Below, piece after piece: positions 33,699 through 44,453 of a stretch of DNA of 64,000 nt. The notes beneath the pieces are model-generated. The model was not told the origin of the DNA and searched no databases. It saw nothing but the letters and a program-made list of their open reading frames with translations. Origin of the DNA: Mesodorylaimus sp. YZB2_4. Taxonomy: Eukaryota > Nematoda > Enoplea > Dorylaimida > Dorylaimidae. The stretch spans positions 186,001 through 250,000 of the forward strand of contig JASANH010000497.1 of assembly GCA_030248295.1 (NCBI GenBank), read 5' to 3'. Position 1 is the first letter of the stretch. Each line of letters starts with the position of its first letter. A program made the position numbers and the translations under genes.

Positions 33699-36060
33699 TC
33701 ACTCAGGACTATCACTGGATGAACTGGAACTCGAATCACTGCTCAACAATTCCACAGTGTTCGAATGTTGGGATAACACTTCTTGTTTCACATTTCTCCC
33801 AGCAGCTGCCCCGGGCGACGTTTGTCGATAGGGCGGTGCTTGAGGAGGCAACTGAGCACGCATTTGTTGTTGCTGAGGAGGCAATACAGGCACAACATGC
33901 GGCGAGCCTCGAGTGCCGAACTGATGTTGAAACGATTGAGGCGATGTGATCTGATGTTGAACCAGTGGCGACTGCCCGTGTTGCATATTCGATGACGGCG
34001 GCCCGGACGACGCCGATGAAGCCGAGCCCATAGGCGAAACGGGTCCCATAAAATGACCATGCGGTGGTGTGTGCTGCTGCGACCCAGGATGGAATTGAGA
34101 TGGATGCGGTGGCAGACGCAATGCACGCGGCGACACACTCGGCGGTGTCAACGCCCTTTGAGCTACCCAACCAGCCGGTGGCATATTCCGTGGCGGCATC
34201 ATAGCCCCGCCCGGGGAACCTTGATACACTGAAAAGAAGTTGATCTAGACAAGAAATCGTTCAAAATTCACTTCCTTACTTCCTCCGGGAGCAGTTGGTG
34301 AAAAGGGGCGATGAAGTGGAGAAAACATTCCCTCTGATGCGGCTGGTGGCGGCATGAACGGATGCATGGCACCACCAACGCTCGCTCCTTGACTTCCGCT
34401 CGGCAACAAAGTCGGAGTGGACGGCATACTCGTCGGTTGACCAATACCAACTCCAGGAATATGCTGCTGCGCAAAATCACCCGATCCAACGCGACTTAAC
34501 AAACCAGATCGCATTTCGGCATCGGTGGGAAATGGACGCTGAGGATCACCTGAAAAAATAAAACAAGTTTTCTCCCTCTTCAAGAATGGCAGAATTCCGC
34601 AGCAAAATTAAAAATCCAAGATCGCCAATCACTCACCTTGCTGCCAGGTCAAAGGCGCTGCGATGGCATTGCAAGCACTAATGCGATGGGCGTATCTAAT
34701 CAGATCCTCAGCCGATACTTTCTGATGATTAGCCAATGCGATCGATTTCAACTTTTGATTAGCTTGAAAAATAGCATTTGTCTAAAAATCGATAAAAATC
34801 CTTGTTTTTTATTTTTGATTCAAATTCATCATCTTACCATCAAACTCTCAGAATCTCTTAGACAATTTCGAATCTTCAAAAGATACTCGTCCCTTTTTCG
34901 AACTTCTAGTTCCAATTGCTCCATTACTTTCTGTCGCTCGGCCTGTTGAGCAGCTGCAAAGAAACGCTGTAGTTTTAGATGAATCACAATCTATTCCTAA
35001 TCTTTTCTTAATGAACGACGCCATTTTTCAACTGAAATCTAGCTCTTCCATTGTAGAGAAACAAACGACGGAATCAATGGACGTGGCTGCTGGGCCTGTG
35101 CGTGACCAGTTCACCAAAACTGTAGGAACATGAGATCGAAATGCACACAAAACTCCAAGCAACAGTTCCAGTCCCAGGTCCGACCGATAATGCAATTATC
35201 GGCCGATCGATGCTGGCCAAGAAGTACTGCAGAAAGACGGCAGAAACATCAAACCGACTGGTCTAATGCTTTCCTGTCCTGACACAGAAGAACATCCATA
35301 ATCTGACCGCCCAGGCCAGGAAGGCATGCTGGTCACGCTACCGTACAGTGGAGTGGTGCAGTAGTACATGCATGATCTGCATTCCAGATCATGCGGACTC
35401 CAAGGCTCTTGGTGCAATATTTGTCGTACACATAATGCATCAAGAGGTCTGTCCATAGCACGCTTTCTTCAACCTCCTGAAGGGGCAACCCAGACTTGAT
35501 ATCGCGACTCTGGTTGCAGCGATCCTTGCTACCTGTCATAGAAAGCACGCCGGAAAATCTTGGCACGGCAGCTGAAGGCCAGATTCCGCCGTGACTCTCT
35601 ATTAACACAAGGGCCAAATAAACCATGGACATTCGACCCCCGATAACAAATTGTCATTATTATTTGTCAAAAACGGCCGCCAAACGTTTGATGCATGTGA
35701 TCCCTCGCCACGGGTCATTGGCCTGGCCATAAACCGCAAAGATGTTTCAATATGCTTGGCGTTTCAGCGACCTTACCAAGACATATTTTGCAGCCATGTC
35801 CCCCCCCCCAACTGTCACTCACCAATCTCCAACGTCCTCTCCAACTCTTCTTCTTTAATTTTGAATAATTTAGCCAACTCGGCGGAATTAATCTCTTTGG
35901 CCACACCACGTTCATCCCTCGGCGTCGTCACAACTTCGCCCATTTGTTTGATAATCATCTCCAAATCATCGATAATTCGATGCAATCGTTCACGCACACA
36001 AATACCTTCCGTTGCCGCCACTAATCGATCAGTATCCATTTTTTGAAGCGTATTCTTCAT
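33699..36060 (-). CDS. MED4: Mediator complex subunit 4, 5 exons
   Basis: Middle-module Mediator subunit linking transcription factors to Pol II in the nucleus. Minus-strand exons 36060-35823, 34953-34838, 34781-34637, 34549-34280, 34228-33699; 1299 nt, 432 aa, phases 1, 0, 1, 1. Family marks: RERLHRIIDDLE near the N-terminus, coiled-coil middle, then KVSAEDLIRYAHRISACNAI followed by APLTW and GDPQRPFPTDAEMRSGLL. The C-terminus keeps the acidic serine tail (VELLSSDSSSSSSSDSPE), as in vertebrates. Between them is a Pro/Gln/Ser/His-rich expansion of roughly 230 residues, making it about 160 aa longer than human MED4. TTTGCTTAG sits directly against the ATG, so either a 5' UTR intron or spliced leader addition could end there. 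Confidence 0.95.
34954..35822. other. MED4 intron 1, non-coding
   Basis: Contains no gene. A C-run lies at about 35803-35811 close to the donor. Reverse-strand open frames at 35196-35632 have no family signal. Confidence 0.5.
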
Positions 36061-36812
36061 CTAAGCAAACCAATTAAAAATCCGTGAAACAAGAAAAAAG
36101 ATTTCCTGGCTGGTTAAAAATCGGAAATATTCGCCGACAGCGATGAATTCCTATCGCCACAGAAATTTTCTATCCTCCCGCACAGGATTACACCTAAAAC
36201 GATTCTTTCTTAACATTTTTTCCGTGTCCACTGCAAAAAAAGGACAATACACGTTACACACGGCTTTTAAATTTGAAAAATACACCGAAAAAGCGATTTC
36301 TTTCTTGTCAACAAAATTTTAATTCTACATCAAAACCATATCGCTCGCAACTTCTCAAAAAATTTTTAAAAGCTTTTCAGGCTTAACTTATATTTCCAAC
36401 CCATCCGACCCAGAACGGGCGCACGGCTAAACAAACAAATGTCCGACAGCGAGTCTGGTAAAATTCAGATTCAGATGCACTCGTGTTAAGGCCGCACGCG
36501 CTAGCGGCTACAGTAATCTAAGTGCCCTGAATCTGAAACCGAACTTTTCTAATTCTCGCCGAATGCAAATTTTTGGTTTTTGGAATTCGACACTTCACTT
36601 TCGAATTTTATCGATTAATCATCGGAAAAAATGGACATTGATCGATCATTTCTACCATTATTTCTCTGTATTTAAGTTTTTTGCCATCACTGATGTAAGT
36701 TACAGCCCTATTCGTCAAGATTTAAATGCAAAAAATTTCCATAAAAAGGATTTTCCATACTGAACCATCTTCTTTTAGAGAAAGCTTCTGTTCGATTTCC
36801 GACAAGAAAACA
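36061..36812. promoter_or_regulatory. Shared upstream region of MED4 (-) and PTP (+)
   Basis: 752 bp between divergent start codons. Includes two CTGAATCTGAAAC/TTCAGATTCAGA-type inverted phrases (about 36467 and 36527) and CACGGCTAAACAAAC at 36422. TTCTTTTAG at about 36778 precedes the PTP ATG by 35 nt. Confidence 0.45.
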
Positions 36813-39800
36813 ATGGAATCGCCGCAAGTCGAGACACTTAATTCGTTTATTCTTTCTGTAAAAGAAACTGAACATCGATTGGAAGAAGGCCAAGATGATT
36901 ATGCGCTGGAATTTTTGGTAAGGTTTATAAAAATATTCAAAACAGTCACAATTCTGGGACTGGACTTTCAATTTTTCACATATTCTCCCGCCCTCAAAGG
37001 CTTTTCGTGTGATACTTTTCATTTAAACTTTTTTTGCCCGAGCGTTAAGTAATTTAAAAAATTCTTTTAAAAGGTTACAACTGTTTTCGAACTAAAAACT
37101 TGAGAAAAAGTTTAAATTTTCAACCGAAAATTGCGATTAGCAGACATTCGAGCTAGCCAAAAATTATTTATCTTTTTTTTTCTATAATATGCTCATGTTT
37201 TCCTACTTCTCTGCTCGATCTGCCGTTTCTCCCACGTCCTTCCTCTGATGACTCATCCTCCCTATTTTCTAGAAAATACGCGTGGACAGCGATGATTTAC
37301 GTGAATTGGATGAATTTAAAAGCGTAGTTGGATCGAGAGTTGAAAATTTTCGAAAAAATCGATATCGTGACATTTTACCATGTAAGTAAATTTTTAATTT
37401 TTTTAAAGAATTAAAATTTTCAATTGTTTTTTTTCTCAGTCGATTATAGTCGAGTAACAATCGATACAAAACCGGCTCGGAGCGATACTGGCGATTATAT
37501 CAACGCTAGCTTCATTAATGTAAGAATTTTTATTTTAATTTGATTTTATGCTAATTAATTGATTATTTAGGGTGCTAATGGCAAAGTGGCTTATATAGCG
37601 ACACAAGGGCCTCTAAAAGAGACTTTGGCAGATTTTTGGCAAATGGTTTATCAATACGAAGTCAACGTAATTGTAATGCTTTGCGATTTAATCGAATCCG
37701 GAAAGGTATTATCGGAATTTTTAAATTTTTTGTGATTTTGTTCTATTTTTATAATTTTTTTTAGCCGAAATGTGAAAAATATTGGCCAGAAACCGGTGCC
37801 AAATTCAAATTCGGCGATTTACGAATTGCTATGGTAATCACAGTTTTTTTTGCATTTACGAAAATGAAAAAAAGTTTTTTTCAGGTTTCGGAAGTTCGTG
37901 AACGAGATCATTACGTTATTCGTACGATGCGTATGAAACGTAAAAATAGTTCGGAGAAAGAAAGAATGATTTTTCAATTTCAATATTTCGGATGGCCGGT
38001 AAGAAATAAAGGAATTTTTTGAATAGAAAATTTAAAAATCCGAAGCAAACAAAACAGGATCGAGGCAGACGAGGCTGTCATGCATTTGGACCCTTACAAT
38101 TAGACTGACATTGGCGGTAACAGAAAAAAAACAAGTGCCTTGAGTGGGATTCGAACCCGGGACCTCCCGATTGGCGTGCTAATGCCTACTTGAGCTATAT
38201 TTCGCAGCTAAAATCTAAAAAGTTTTCTTCAGGATCACGGGACGCCGGACGAAATCGCGCCTTTGCTTGATTTTGCGAATCGATTGCGCGATTATCAACC
38301 CGAGGATCAATATTCGCCTCTTGTCGTGCATTGCAGCGCTGGTTGTGGTCGAACGGGCACGATTTGCGCTTTGGATTATGTGCGAACTTTAATTCGAACA
38401 AAAGTCAGTTTTCATTAAATTTTTTATCCATCAGAAGAAAAAGTTAGAAAAATATTTTAATAGTTTTGTTTACTTCTTTTCAGCAAGTTCCATCCGACTT
38501 TAGCGTTTCTCAATTAGTGGCCGATTTAAGGAAACAACGGCCGGCAATGGTGCAATCGAAAGTGCGGTTGTAGAATTTTTTTGAAGGAAGTCGATAGAAA
38601 AGGTGGATTTTTTCCAGGAACAATACGTTTTGTTGCATCGCGCGATCGCTTGCATGTTCGAACAAGAGTTGGAGAAAACGTGCCCGAATGTAAGTGGACT
38701 TTTTTATTAGATCAGGGAAGTAACAGTCTCCGAATGTGAAGGCAAGGTAGGGACAGCCTGGATCTAAACACGTACTGTATTGTAGTTGGCAGCAATGAGA
38801 ATGACGGCTGAGACTATACTGTACTGTAGTTTCTACACAATTACATTAGGTTACATCTGTGACTATAGTTTACCCAGTGTGTCTCGATTCTGAAACTATA
38901 CTTTACTCAACGTTACCGATTTCCGAAACTATATTTTGCCCCACATGGATGTAATTTGAAACTATGGTGCACACAATAAGCCGAATTCTAAGACTCTAGT
39001 TTACCCAAGGTGAAAGAAATCTTAAACTATATATTTTACCCGCCATGTCTGACTTGTTAACTGATAGTTTACTTGATATGTTTCAATTCCAAAATTATAT
39101 TTTCTTCATCGTTGCTGAAATCTTAAACTGTGTACACACGAGCCAAATGCCGAAATCATATTTTACCTACTATGTCTTAATTCTGAAACTATAGTTAACT
39201 CATCGTGTTTGATGTTTGAAACTATAGTTTATCAACGTTGCTTAGATTTCAAACTGGAGCACACTAAGCCGAATTCTGAAACCTAAGTTTATTAGGCGTG
39301 TCTGAATACTGAAACTATAGTTTACCCAACGTTGCTGCTGTCTGAAACTATAGTTTACCCAACGTTGCTGCTGTCTGAAACTATAGTTTACCCAACGTTA
39401 GTGCTGTCTGAAAATATAGTTTACCCAACGTTGGTGCTGTCTGAAACTATAGTTTACCCAACGTTGCTGCTGTCTGAAACTATAGTTTACCCATCGCGTC
39501 TGAATTTTGAAATTATAGTTTACGCACATTGTGCAAGGATGTAACCCGTCTGTTAAAATGTACAGTATTGCATTGGCAGAACCAAAAACACACAAAATAG
39601 ATGGAGTTGACACGATTGAATGCTTGGGGCTCCATATTTTTGAGCGGTGTGAAAAATATGGTTTTTAAACAAGGCGATTGGTGAATTCTTTTTTTTAGGC
39701 TTTGCAAGTCAACGTGTCAGAATTGTTCATTTCGTCGCCTCCGCTTACGCCGGCTCCTCCAGTAAGTAAATTCGATTTTCACAAATTGCATGTTTTCTGT

Positions 39801-41009
39801 TAGCCGTGCACTTTGCACACGAGGTGTATTGTTGTTCAGGGATGGTAGGATAATTTATTGTGTCAAATATTCTCTTTTTTAAAACTCTTTCAGTTTTTAT
39901 TGCTAAAAGAAATGTGAGTTCGAAAATATGATTTCTGTGAGTGCACGGCTAATAGAAAAATGATAAGAAAAGAAGGACTGTAAAATGTGTACTTCTTAGT
40001 TTTTCTTGTTAAAAGACAGTTTTTTAAGATTCCCGCCGATGATTCTGCTAGTGCGAGTCCTCGGCATTCGAATCGAGTATTGCAAAGTGGAGCGCCGATT
40101 TCATTGTCGCCGACGGCATCGTCGGATACGTCGGGCACTTCAGTGTCGGAGGATGCTAGCAGTTCTGGCATTCCGAATAGCGACGAACATAATTTCAGTC
40201 CAAATCTTGTCAATGGTTGTAATAATGCGGTGGCAAAAATTGATTCCGATTCCCACGTTACCAATATGGTCTTACGAGGCGGATCTGATGGCGAAGGTGA
40301 GTGAAAAGTATGGGCGTGGTCAGTATTTCTCTTAGAGGCGAGGGTTCGATTCCTGGTCGGGGTTCAAGTTTTTCTTATTTTTTCAAGGCGACAGGAGCAC
40401 GTCCCCTCTGCTTATGGGCGCGATCAGTTGGGGAGGAGTGTAGTAAATTCGTTGCAAATATCGAAATTTTCATGTTTTAGTTGCTGATAATTCGTCAGTC
40501 ACCAGTTATGAAACGATATCCACTACGAAGACGGATGGTGGATTATCGGCGGTTGACGAGGAAGAAAGTGGAAATGAGAAGGAAATAAGGCGCAAGGATG
40601 TCAGAGACGAAGCAGGTATGTAAAATTGGAAATCAAATGGATTGATGTCTGATTTGATTGGATTTTAGGGCAAATCGATTCGGTCGTGAATAATAAGCAT
40701 TCTGGGGATGAAACGGCGATTACCAGTTCTGTGGCGAATGCTACTTATTCTAGTGTAAGATATTTGATATAGAGTAAATTATGGCGGTTTCATTAAAGTT
40801 TTTGCAGCACGAAATGACAAATATTGGGATGGCAGCTGGCGATTCTACAATTCCTGGTAATTATTGTAAAATTTGTGTAATTTCAGTTTCGACAATTATT
40901 GATTTTAGAATTTCCAGTGCGACTGGCCGAACATCCGATTGGTCCAAAGGACCCGCCATCATCGTGGCCCAATCAGGAAGGTGTATTGAATAATGTTCAA
41001 CGCCTGTAA
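36813..41009 (+). CDS. Non-receptor protein tyrosine phosphatase, PTPN12/18/22 (PEST) class, 15 exons
   Basis: Removes phosphate from phosphotyrosine; PEST-class enzymes act on cytoplasmic adaptor and kinase substrates. Exons: 36813-36917, 37273-37381, 37440-37519, 37571-37705, 37765-37833, 37885-37998, 38233-38403, 38484-38561, 38618-38689, 39699-39761, 40020-40296, 40481-40615, 40669-40754, 40808-40856, 40909-41009; 547 aa, all in phase. The N-terminal catalytic domain has [15 protein letters not shown] (pTyr loop region), [14 protein letters not shown], the WPD loop (W203-P204-D205) and [11 protein letters not shown] with Cys238 and Arg244, plus the Q-loop region after MVQSK. The CGRTG form of the signature is typical of this subfamily. 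The C-terminal half is Ser/Thr/Pro/Asp-rich with [10 protein letters not shown], and ends [19 protein letters not shown]. Confidence 0.95.
38030..38215 (-). repeat. tRNA-like SINE in PTP intron 6
   Basis: Minus strand 38214-38143 has an A-box (TAGCTCAAGTAGG) and a perfect B-box (GGTTCGAATCC) at tRNA spacing with GGGAGGTCCCGGG before it. Acceptor stems do not pair beyond three bases, so this is a tRNA-derived head, not a tRNA gene. Confidence 0.65.
38690..39698. repeat. PTP intron 9: array of GAAACTATAGTTTACCC repeats
   Basis: From about 38800 to 39535 the phrase TGAAACTATAGTTTACCC recurs every 30-45 bp; at 39310-39490 five near-identical 33-bp units (with CAACGTTGCTGCTGTC) stand in a row. 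The core AAACTATAGTTT is a perfect 12-bp palindrome. Earlier units are diverged. Confidence 0.9.
39793..39960. mobile_element. MITE, 168 bp, TIR TTTTCTRTTAGCCGTGCAC
   Basis: Left TTTTCTGTTAGCCGTGCAC and right GTGCACGGCTAATAGAAAAA are inverted with one mismatch. Same family as 19411-19589. Located in PTP intron 10. Confidence 0.8.
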
Positions 41010-41303
41010 ATGTTGCCAGTATTTTCACTTATCGATTTTTGATGGCACTCGTCGAAGCAACTTCCTTTTGTTCGAGTATGCAACATGGACTAGCTTTTAT
41101 CGTCGCTCGTTTATGTTGGCATCAGGTTGGACGTTTTCCTTAATCCTTTATGTATAAGCCAAGTAATTCAGTAGTCGTGTGCGCTGTGATGTATACTTTG
41201 TGGCCTAGTGTCGGCACATTCTTTAGAAGCATTCCATTATTTTTTTCTTAGATGCTCTCTTTAACAGTAAATAATTTCAATAGAGCACAGAAGCTATACT
41301 TAA
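41010..41303. other. Convergent intergenic spacer, PTP and G6Pase 3' ends
   Basis: 294 bp between stop codons; both 3' UTRs must lie here. No AATAAA is unmistakable on the plus strand; AT-rich TTTCAATAGAG at about 41277. Confidence 0.6.
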
Positions 41304-42741
41304 TTAGCTGGGCTTTTCTTGCGAGGAGCGCATTATAAAAGCGGGTATAAGCACAGTGTAGGATATTAATAGAAAAGCGTGCTCTATGAAAGCGCAAGCG
41401 TAAAACCAAATTAAGTTAGGACTAATTTGCGAGATTGGTAATCGAGTAATTAATTGAGCCGCGATCAAACTTAGGAAAAAGCCAAAAAGACGGGTTTTTA
41501 AGGGTGCGCCGTTGTATTTGACTAAAAGATATTTCGGCATCCATTGCGCAACAAAACCTAAGCCGATCAAAGCTCCGGTGTCGCGAAATAATGACCCGAA
41601 TGGCGTAGTGCTAAGATGAATCCAAGTTGGATCTTGGCAATAGCGTTGCGCCAAAGCGATCGACCAGTCGGGATCGTAATTGAGGACGAGTAATGTTTGG
41701 TAGGTGATGGCGGCAGAAATGGCAAGGCTGGCGATCAATTTCAGACAAAATAGGAAATTGATCCTAGTGCTTTTAATTTCGTAGCAAATTGTGCCCACAA
41801 TGATGCCTTAAAAAGTTTTTTTAAAACTAAGCGGTAATTGTACTTGAAGGTCAACTTACCAACGATGATTCCGAAAACCACTTGGTGTGGGAAATGTGTC
41901 CCGACATATAATCGTGATAAAGCTAATATGATCAGGGCGAGAGCGTAGACAATAATGCTTAGGACCCTGAAAAATCACATTTTCTATTTTCTGAATTTAT
42001 CTGAGAAAACCTGATCCGAAACCATATTTTACACACCCTGCGCAAGTGTGCAGCATTTACCAGTGCTTTGCGAGCCCGCATGCCCCTGCATTTATAATTT
42101 TCAAGTCATCAAGTCCTAAAATAGCAGTCTTTCTCAAACCAGAACGTTTTCACTCCATACCTGCTCCTTTTCGATTTTCGAGTGAGGATAACAACAATCC
42201 ACGCGGCAGCCGTGATCATGCAGTGGCCACTGGGGCTACCTGGAAATCAAAACTATAATTAATGAATGTGCAAATGAATATTCCACGCACCTGGCCCTGT
42301 TTCGCAAGTTGGAGGAAATTGTTGAAGTTTAATCAACGACGCGTCACCACCATGTCTACTCGTATGAATCCACCAATAAGGTCGATCAGACATTAACGCC
42401 CTGAAAGTTTAAAAAAATTTACACTTTTTAAAAAAATTTCAGACAAAAAGCGCGCGAGTTTTTTTAAATCTTTTAAAAATTCAATTAAATTTAAAAAAGT
42501 TTTACCATTTAAAAACAGCATTCAAAAATTCGCTGATACAACTGGCCATAAAAAATTGGACGAACGTTGCCGATTCATCGAGAAATGTGAATAACAAAGG
42601 CGCGTGCAATGTGAAAATGGTCGCTGGATCGCCAAGTCGGGTCGAGAAAATCCAAAAATGAGTGTACGGATATTCGGTAAAAATATGATGACGTTGTAAT
42701 TCAATTATTACACTAATTCCCCAAATATATAACCACTCCAT
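41304..42741 (-). CDS. G6PC: Glucose-6-phosphatase catalytic subunit, 5 exons
   Basis: Multi-pass ER membrane enzyme releasing free glucose from glucose-6-phosphate at the end of gluconeogenesis. Minus-strand exons 42741-42506, 42400-42291, 42239-42161, 41966-41860, 41806-41304; 344 aa, all phases close. Phosphatase motif residues are all present: KWALMSDRP (K-x6-RP), PGSPSGH (SGH) and SRLYVGTHFPHQVV (SR-x5-H). Also TTPFGSLFRDTG near the C-terminal third, as in G6PC. I chose the Met at 42741 because MEWLYIWGI aligns with the usual N-terminus; an in-frame Met 12 codons upstream (42777) is possible. The C-terminus (QEKPS) lacks a clean KKxx retrieval signal. Confidence 0.95.
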
Positions 42742-43261
42742 AACGAAATTTTGTGCATTCAACAACAAAAATGTCAACCGCCGTCCGTCATCGACCGTTG
42801 CATTCCAAACTTACCGCGCTCCAGCAGACAGCTGCGAGCAAGCAGCCTAAATTGCGGGAAATTCAAACACAAGTTACTCGTAGGTTGAAAGCTTTGACCG
42901 TAAAAACAAGTATCGGAATTGGGGATCAAATACACAGGTTTATTAAATTGATTTCGCCCATCGAGCTATCCTCGAATTTTCAACTTATCGCGACCTAGCA
43001 GACAACAGCAAACAGAGAATTAAAAAATGGGGGAAATTCAAAAACGAATTGCTTTTAAGTTCAAAATTCTGCATATAAAACAGGCACCAGAAACTAATCA
43101 AAAGTTATTACTTAATTTCGCACGCCATTGGTTTTTTATTAGAACCATTTCTTTTCACCAGTTGCACCAAAATTGGAAGGACATAAAATTGGAGAAAAAA
43201 CAAAATACAACGTACTGACGAAATAAACAAAATCAGCACCGCAAATCACACCTGTTTTCAA
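42742..43261. other. Spacer between fukutin-like gene 3' end and G6PC start
   Basis: About 500 bp, AT-rich with CATAT/AAAATT stretches; should hold the G6PC promoter and the 3' UTR of the fukutin-like gene. No further gene is seen. Confidence 0.5.
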
Positions 43262-43942
43262 TCAGGAACACCCGTTCGGTTTGATTTCTTTCCACCAATT
43301 ATCTTTATAATGGTATTTTTGAATTTCTGCACCTTCGCGAGGCGCGGGAAAAGATAATGCTTTTAATTTAATTTTATTCAATGGTCTATTAATTAATTGC
43401 ATGGGAAATGCATCAGCCGCATCGGCCGCAACAGGAATCGGAATTAATCGATTTAATCCAATTCGTCTCATTTGATTTTCGAATCGATCGAATACGTACA
43501 ATCGTAAAATTCCATTCGATTTTCCTTTTTCTTCGAGCCAAATTGAATATACGCCTTGCGAATTACTATATTCCATTTCCATTTTACGAAAACGAAATAA
43601 TCGACGAAAATAATTTTCATCCATCCGCCATAATAATTCTTCATTTATTATACAAAAATCAAATTCACGTTTCCACGGTAATAAATCGCCATGCCGCAAT
43701 GCACCCCATAATGTACCGTAACACAAAAAATGTGTGATATTTTCTTTATTTAAAATCTCATCAGTCATCGATGCGAGTTGTAATAAATTTGAATGAATTT
43801 TCACATCCGGATTGCAATCGATTTTTATAGGTTTAGATTTAAAAATATTTTTTTCGATAAATATAAAAAGCAAAGCGAAGAAAAACAAAACCAAGACGAA
43901 CATAAAACATCTTCGAGGTGTTAGAAATCGCCGTATCGACAT
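43262..43942 (-). CDS. LicD/fukutin-related type II membrane protein, single exon, 226 aa
   Basis: A short basic N-terminus (MSIRRFLTPRRC), one hydrophobic helix (about residues 13-32) and a lumenal domain give type II Golgi topology. The core ITHFLCYGTLWGALRHGDLL followed by PW is the hallmark of LicD/FKRP/fukutin nucleotidyl- or phospho-sugar transferases. In active members PW is followed by an Asp-rich D-x-D-x-D-type motif; here it reads KREFDF, keeping only one Asp and one Glu. Shorter than FKRP (about 495 aa) and lacking its N-terminal stem. Function is therefore uncertain: possibly a substrate-divergent or catalytically weak member. Intronless among intron-rich neighbours. Confidence 0.8.
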   Translation of the reverse strand: MSIRRFLTPRRCFMFVLVLFFFALLFIFIEKNIFKSKPIKIDCNPDVKIHSNLLQLASMTDEILNKENITHFLCYGTLWGALRHGDLLPWKREFDFCIINEELLWRMDENYFRRLFRFRKMEMEYSNSQGVYSIWLEEKGKSNGILRLYVFDRFENQMRRIGLNRLIPIPVAADAADAFPMQLINRPLNKIKLKALSFPAPREGAEIQKYHYKDNWWKEIKPNGCS

Positions 43943-44453
43943 GACTGATCAGATCGATTGAAACTGTCCAGGAATAAATTGCGCTAGTTTTTAAATATTT
44001 CGATCTGATTTGATTTTGGTCTGGTAAAAGTAAGTTGAAGATCAGTACACAAATTTTTTTGATCGATTGATTTTTAACTCTCTTTAATAAAAAAAACTGC
44101 GTTTATGAACGAGTTTTGTAACTGATTCTTTGAAATTAAAAGAGAAAGTCAATTATTTTTCCCGTCTGAAAGTTAGTTTTACCTTGTTTCCATCCGGATA
44201 TGTGCGCAGGACCCCGCACACCGCGCACGCTCTCGCTCCCGCGCCGCGGAGCCGACCAGTCGCGTTCGTTCGTTTGCCAGCAGCAGCAGGTCATCGCAAG
44301 CTCGTCATTCGTCATTCTTGCATTTTTGTCGCTTAGCCAATATTTATCGCAGGTTCATCGTATTTTATACTTTATTATTACCCATTTGCGACTGACGATT
44401 TTCTTTGCACTTTGGTTAATTTTGCGTTTTGACTCGATTCTTCAGGCGGAAAA
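43943..44453. promoter_or_regulatory. Shared upstream region of fukutin-like (-) and makorin (+)
   Basis: 511 bp between divergent ATGs. A GC-rich core at 44200-44275 (GCGCACGCTCTCGCTCCCGC, GCGCCGCGGAGCC) is the likely makorin promoter. GATTCTTCAG at 44445 lies 9 nt before the makorin ATG: end of a 5' UTR intron or a spliced-leader acceptor. Confidence 0.5.

Noticed and set aside
38143-38214. Functional tRNA on the minus strand
   Set aside because: A and B boxes are good, but acceptor arms fail after three pairs and no proper anticodon loop forms.
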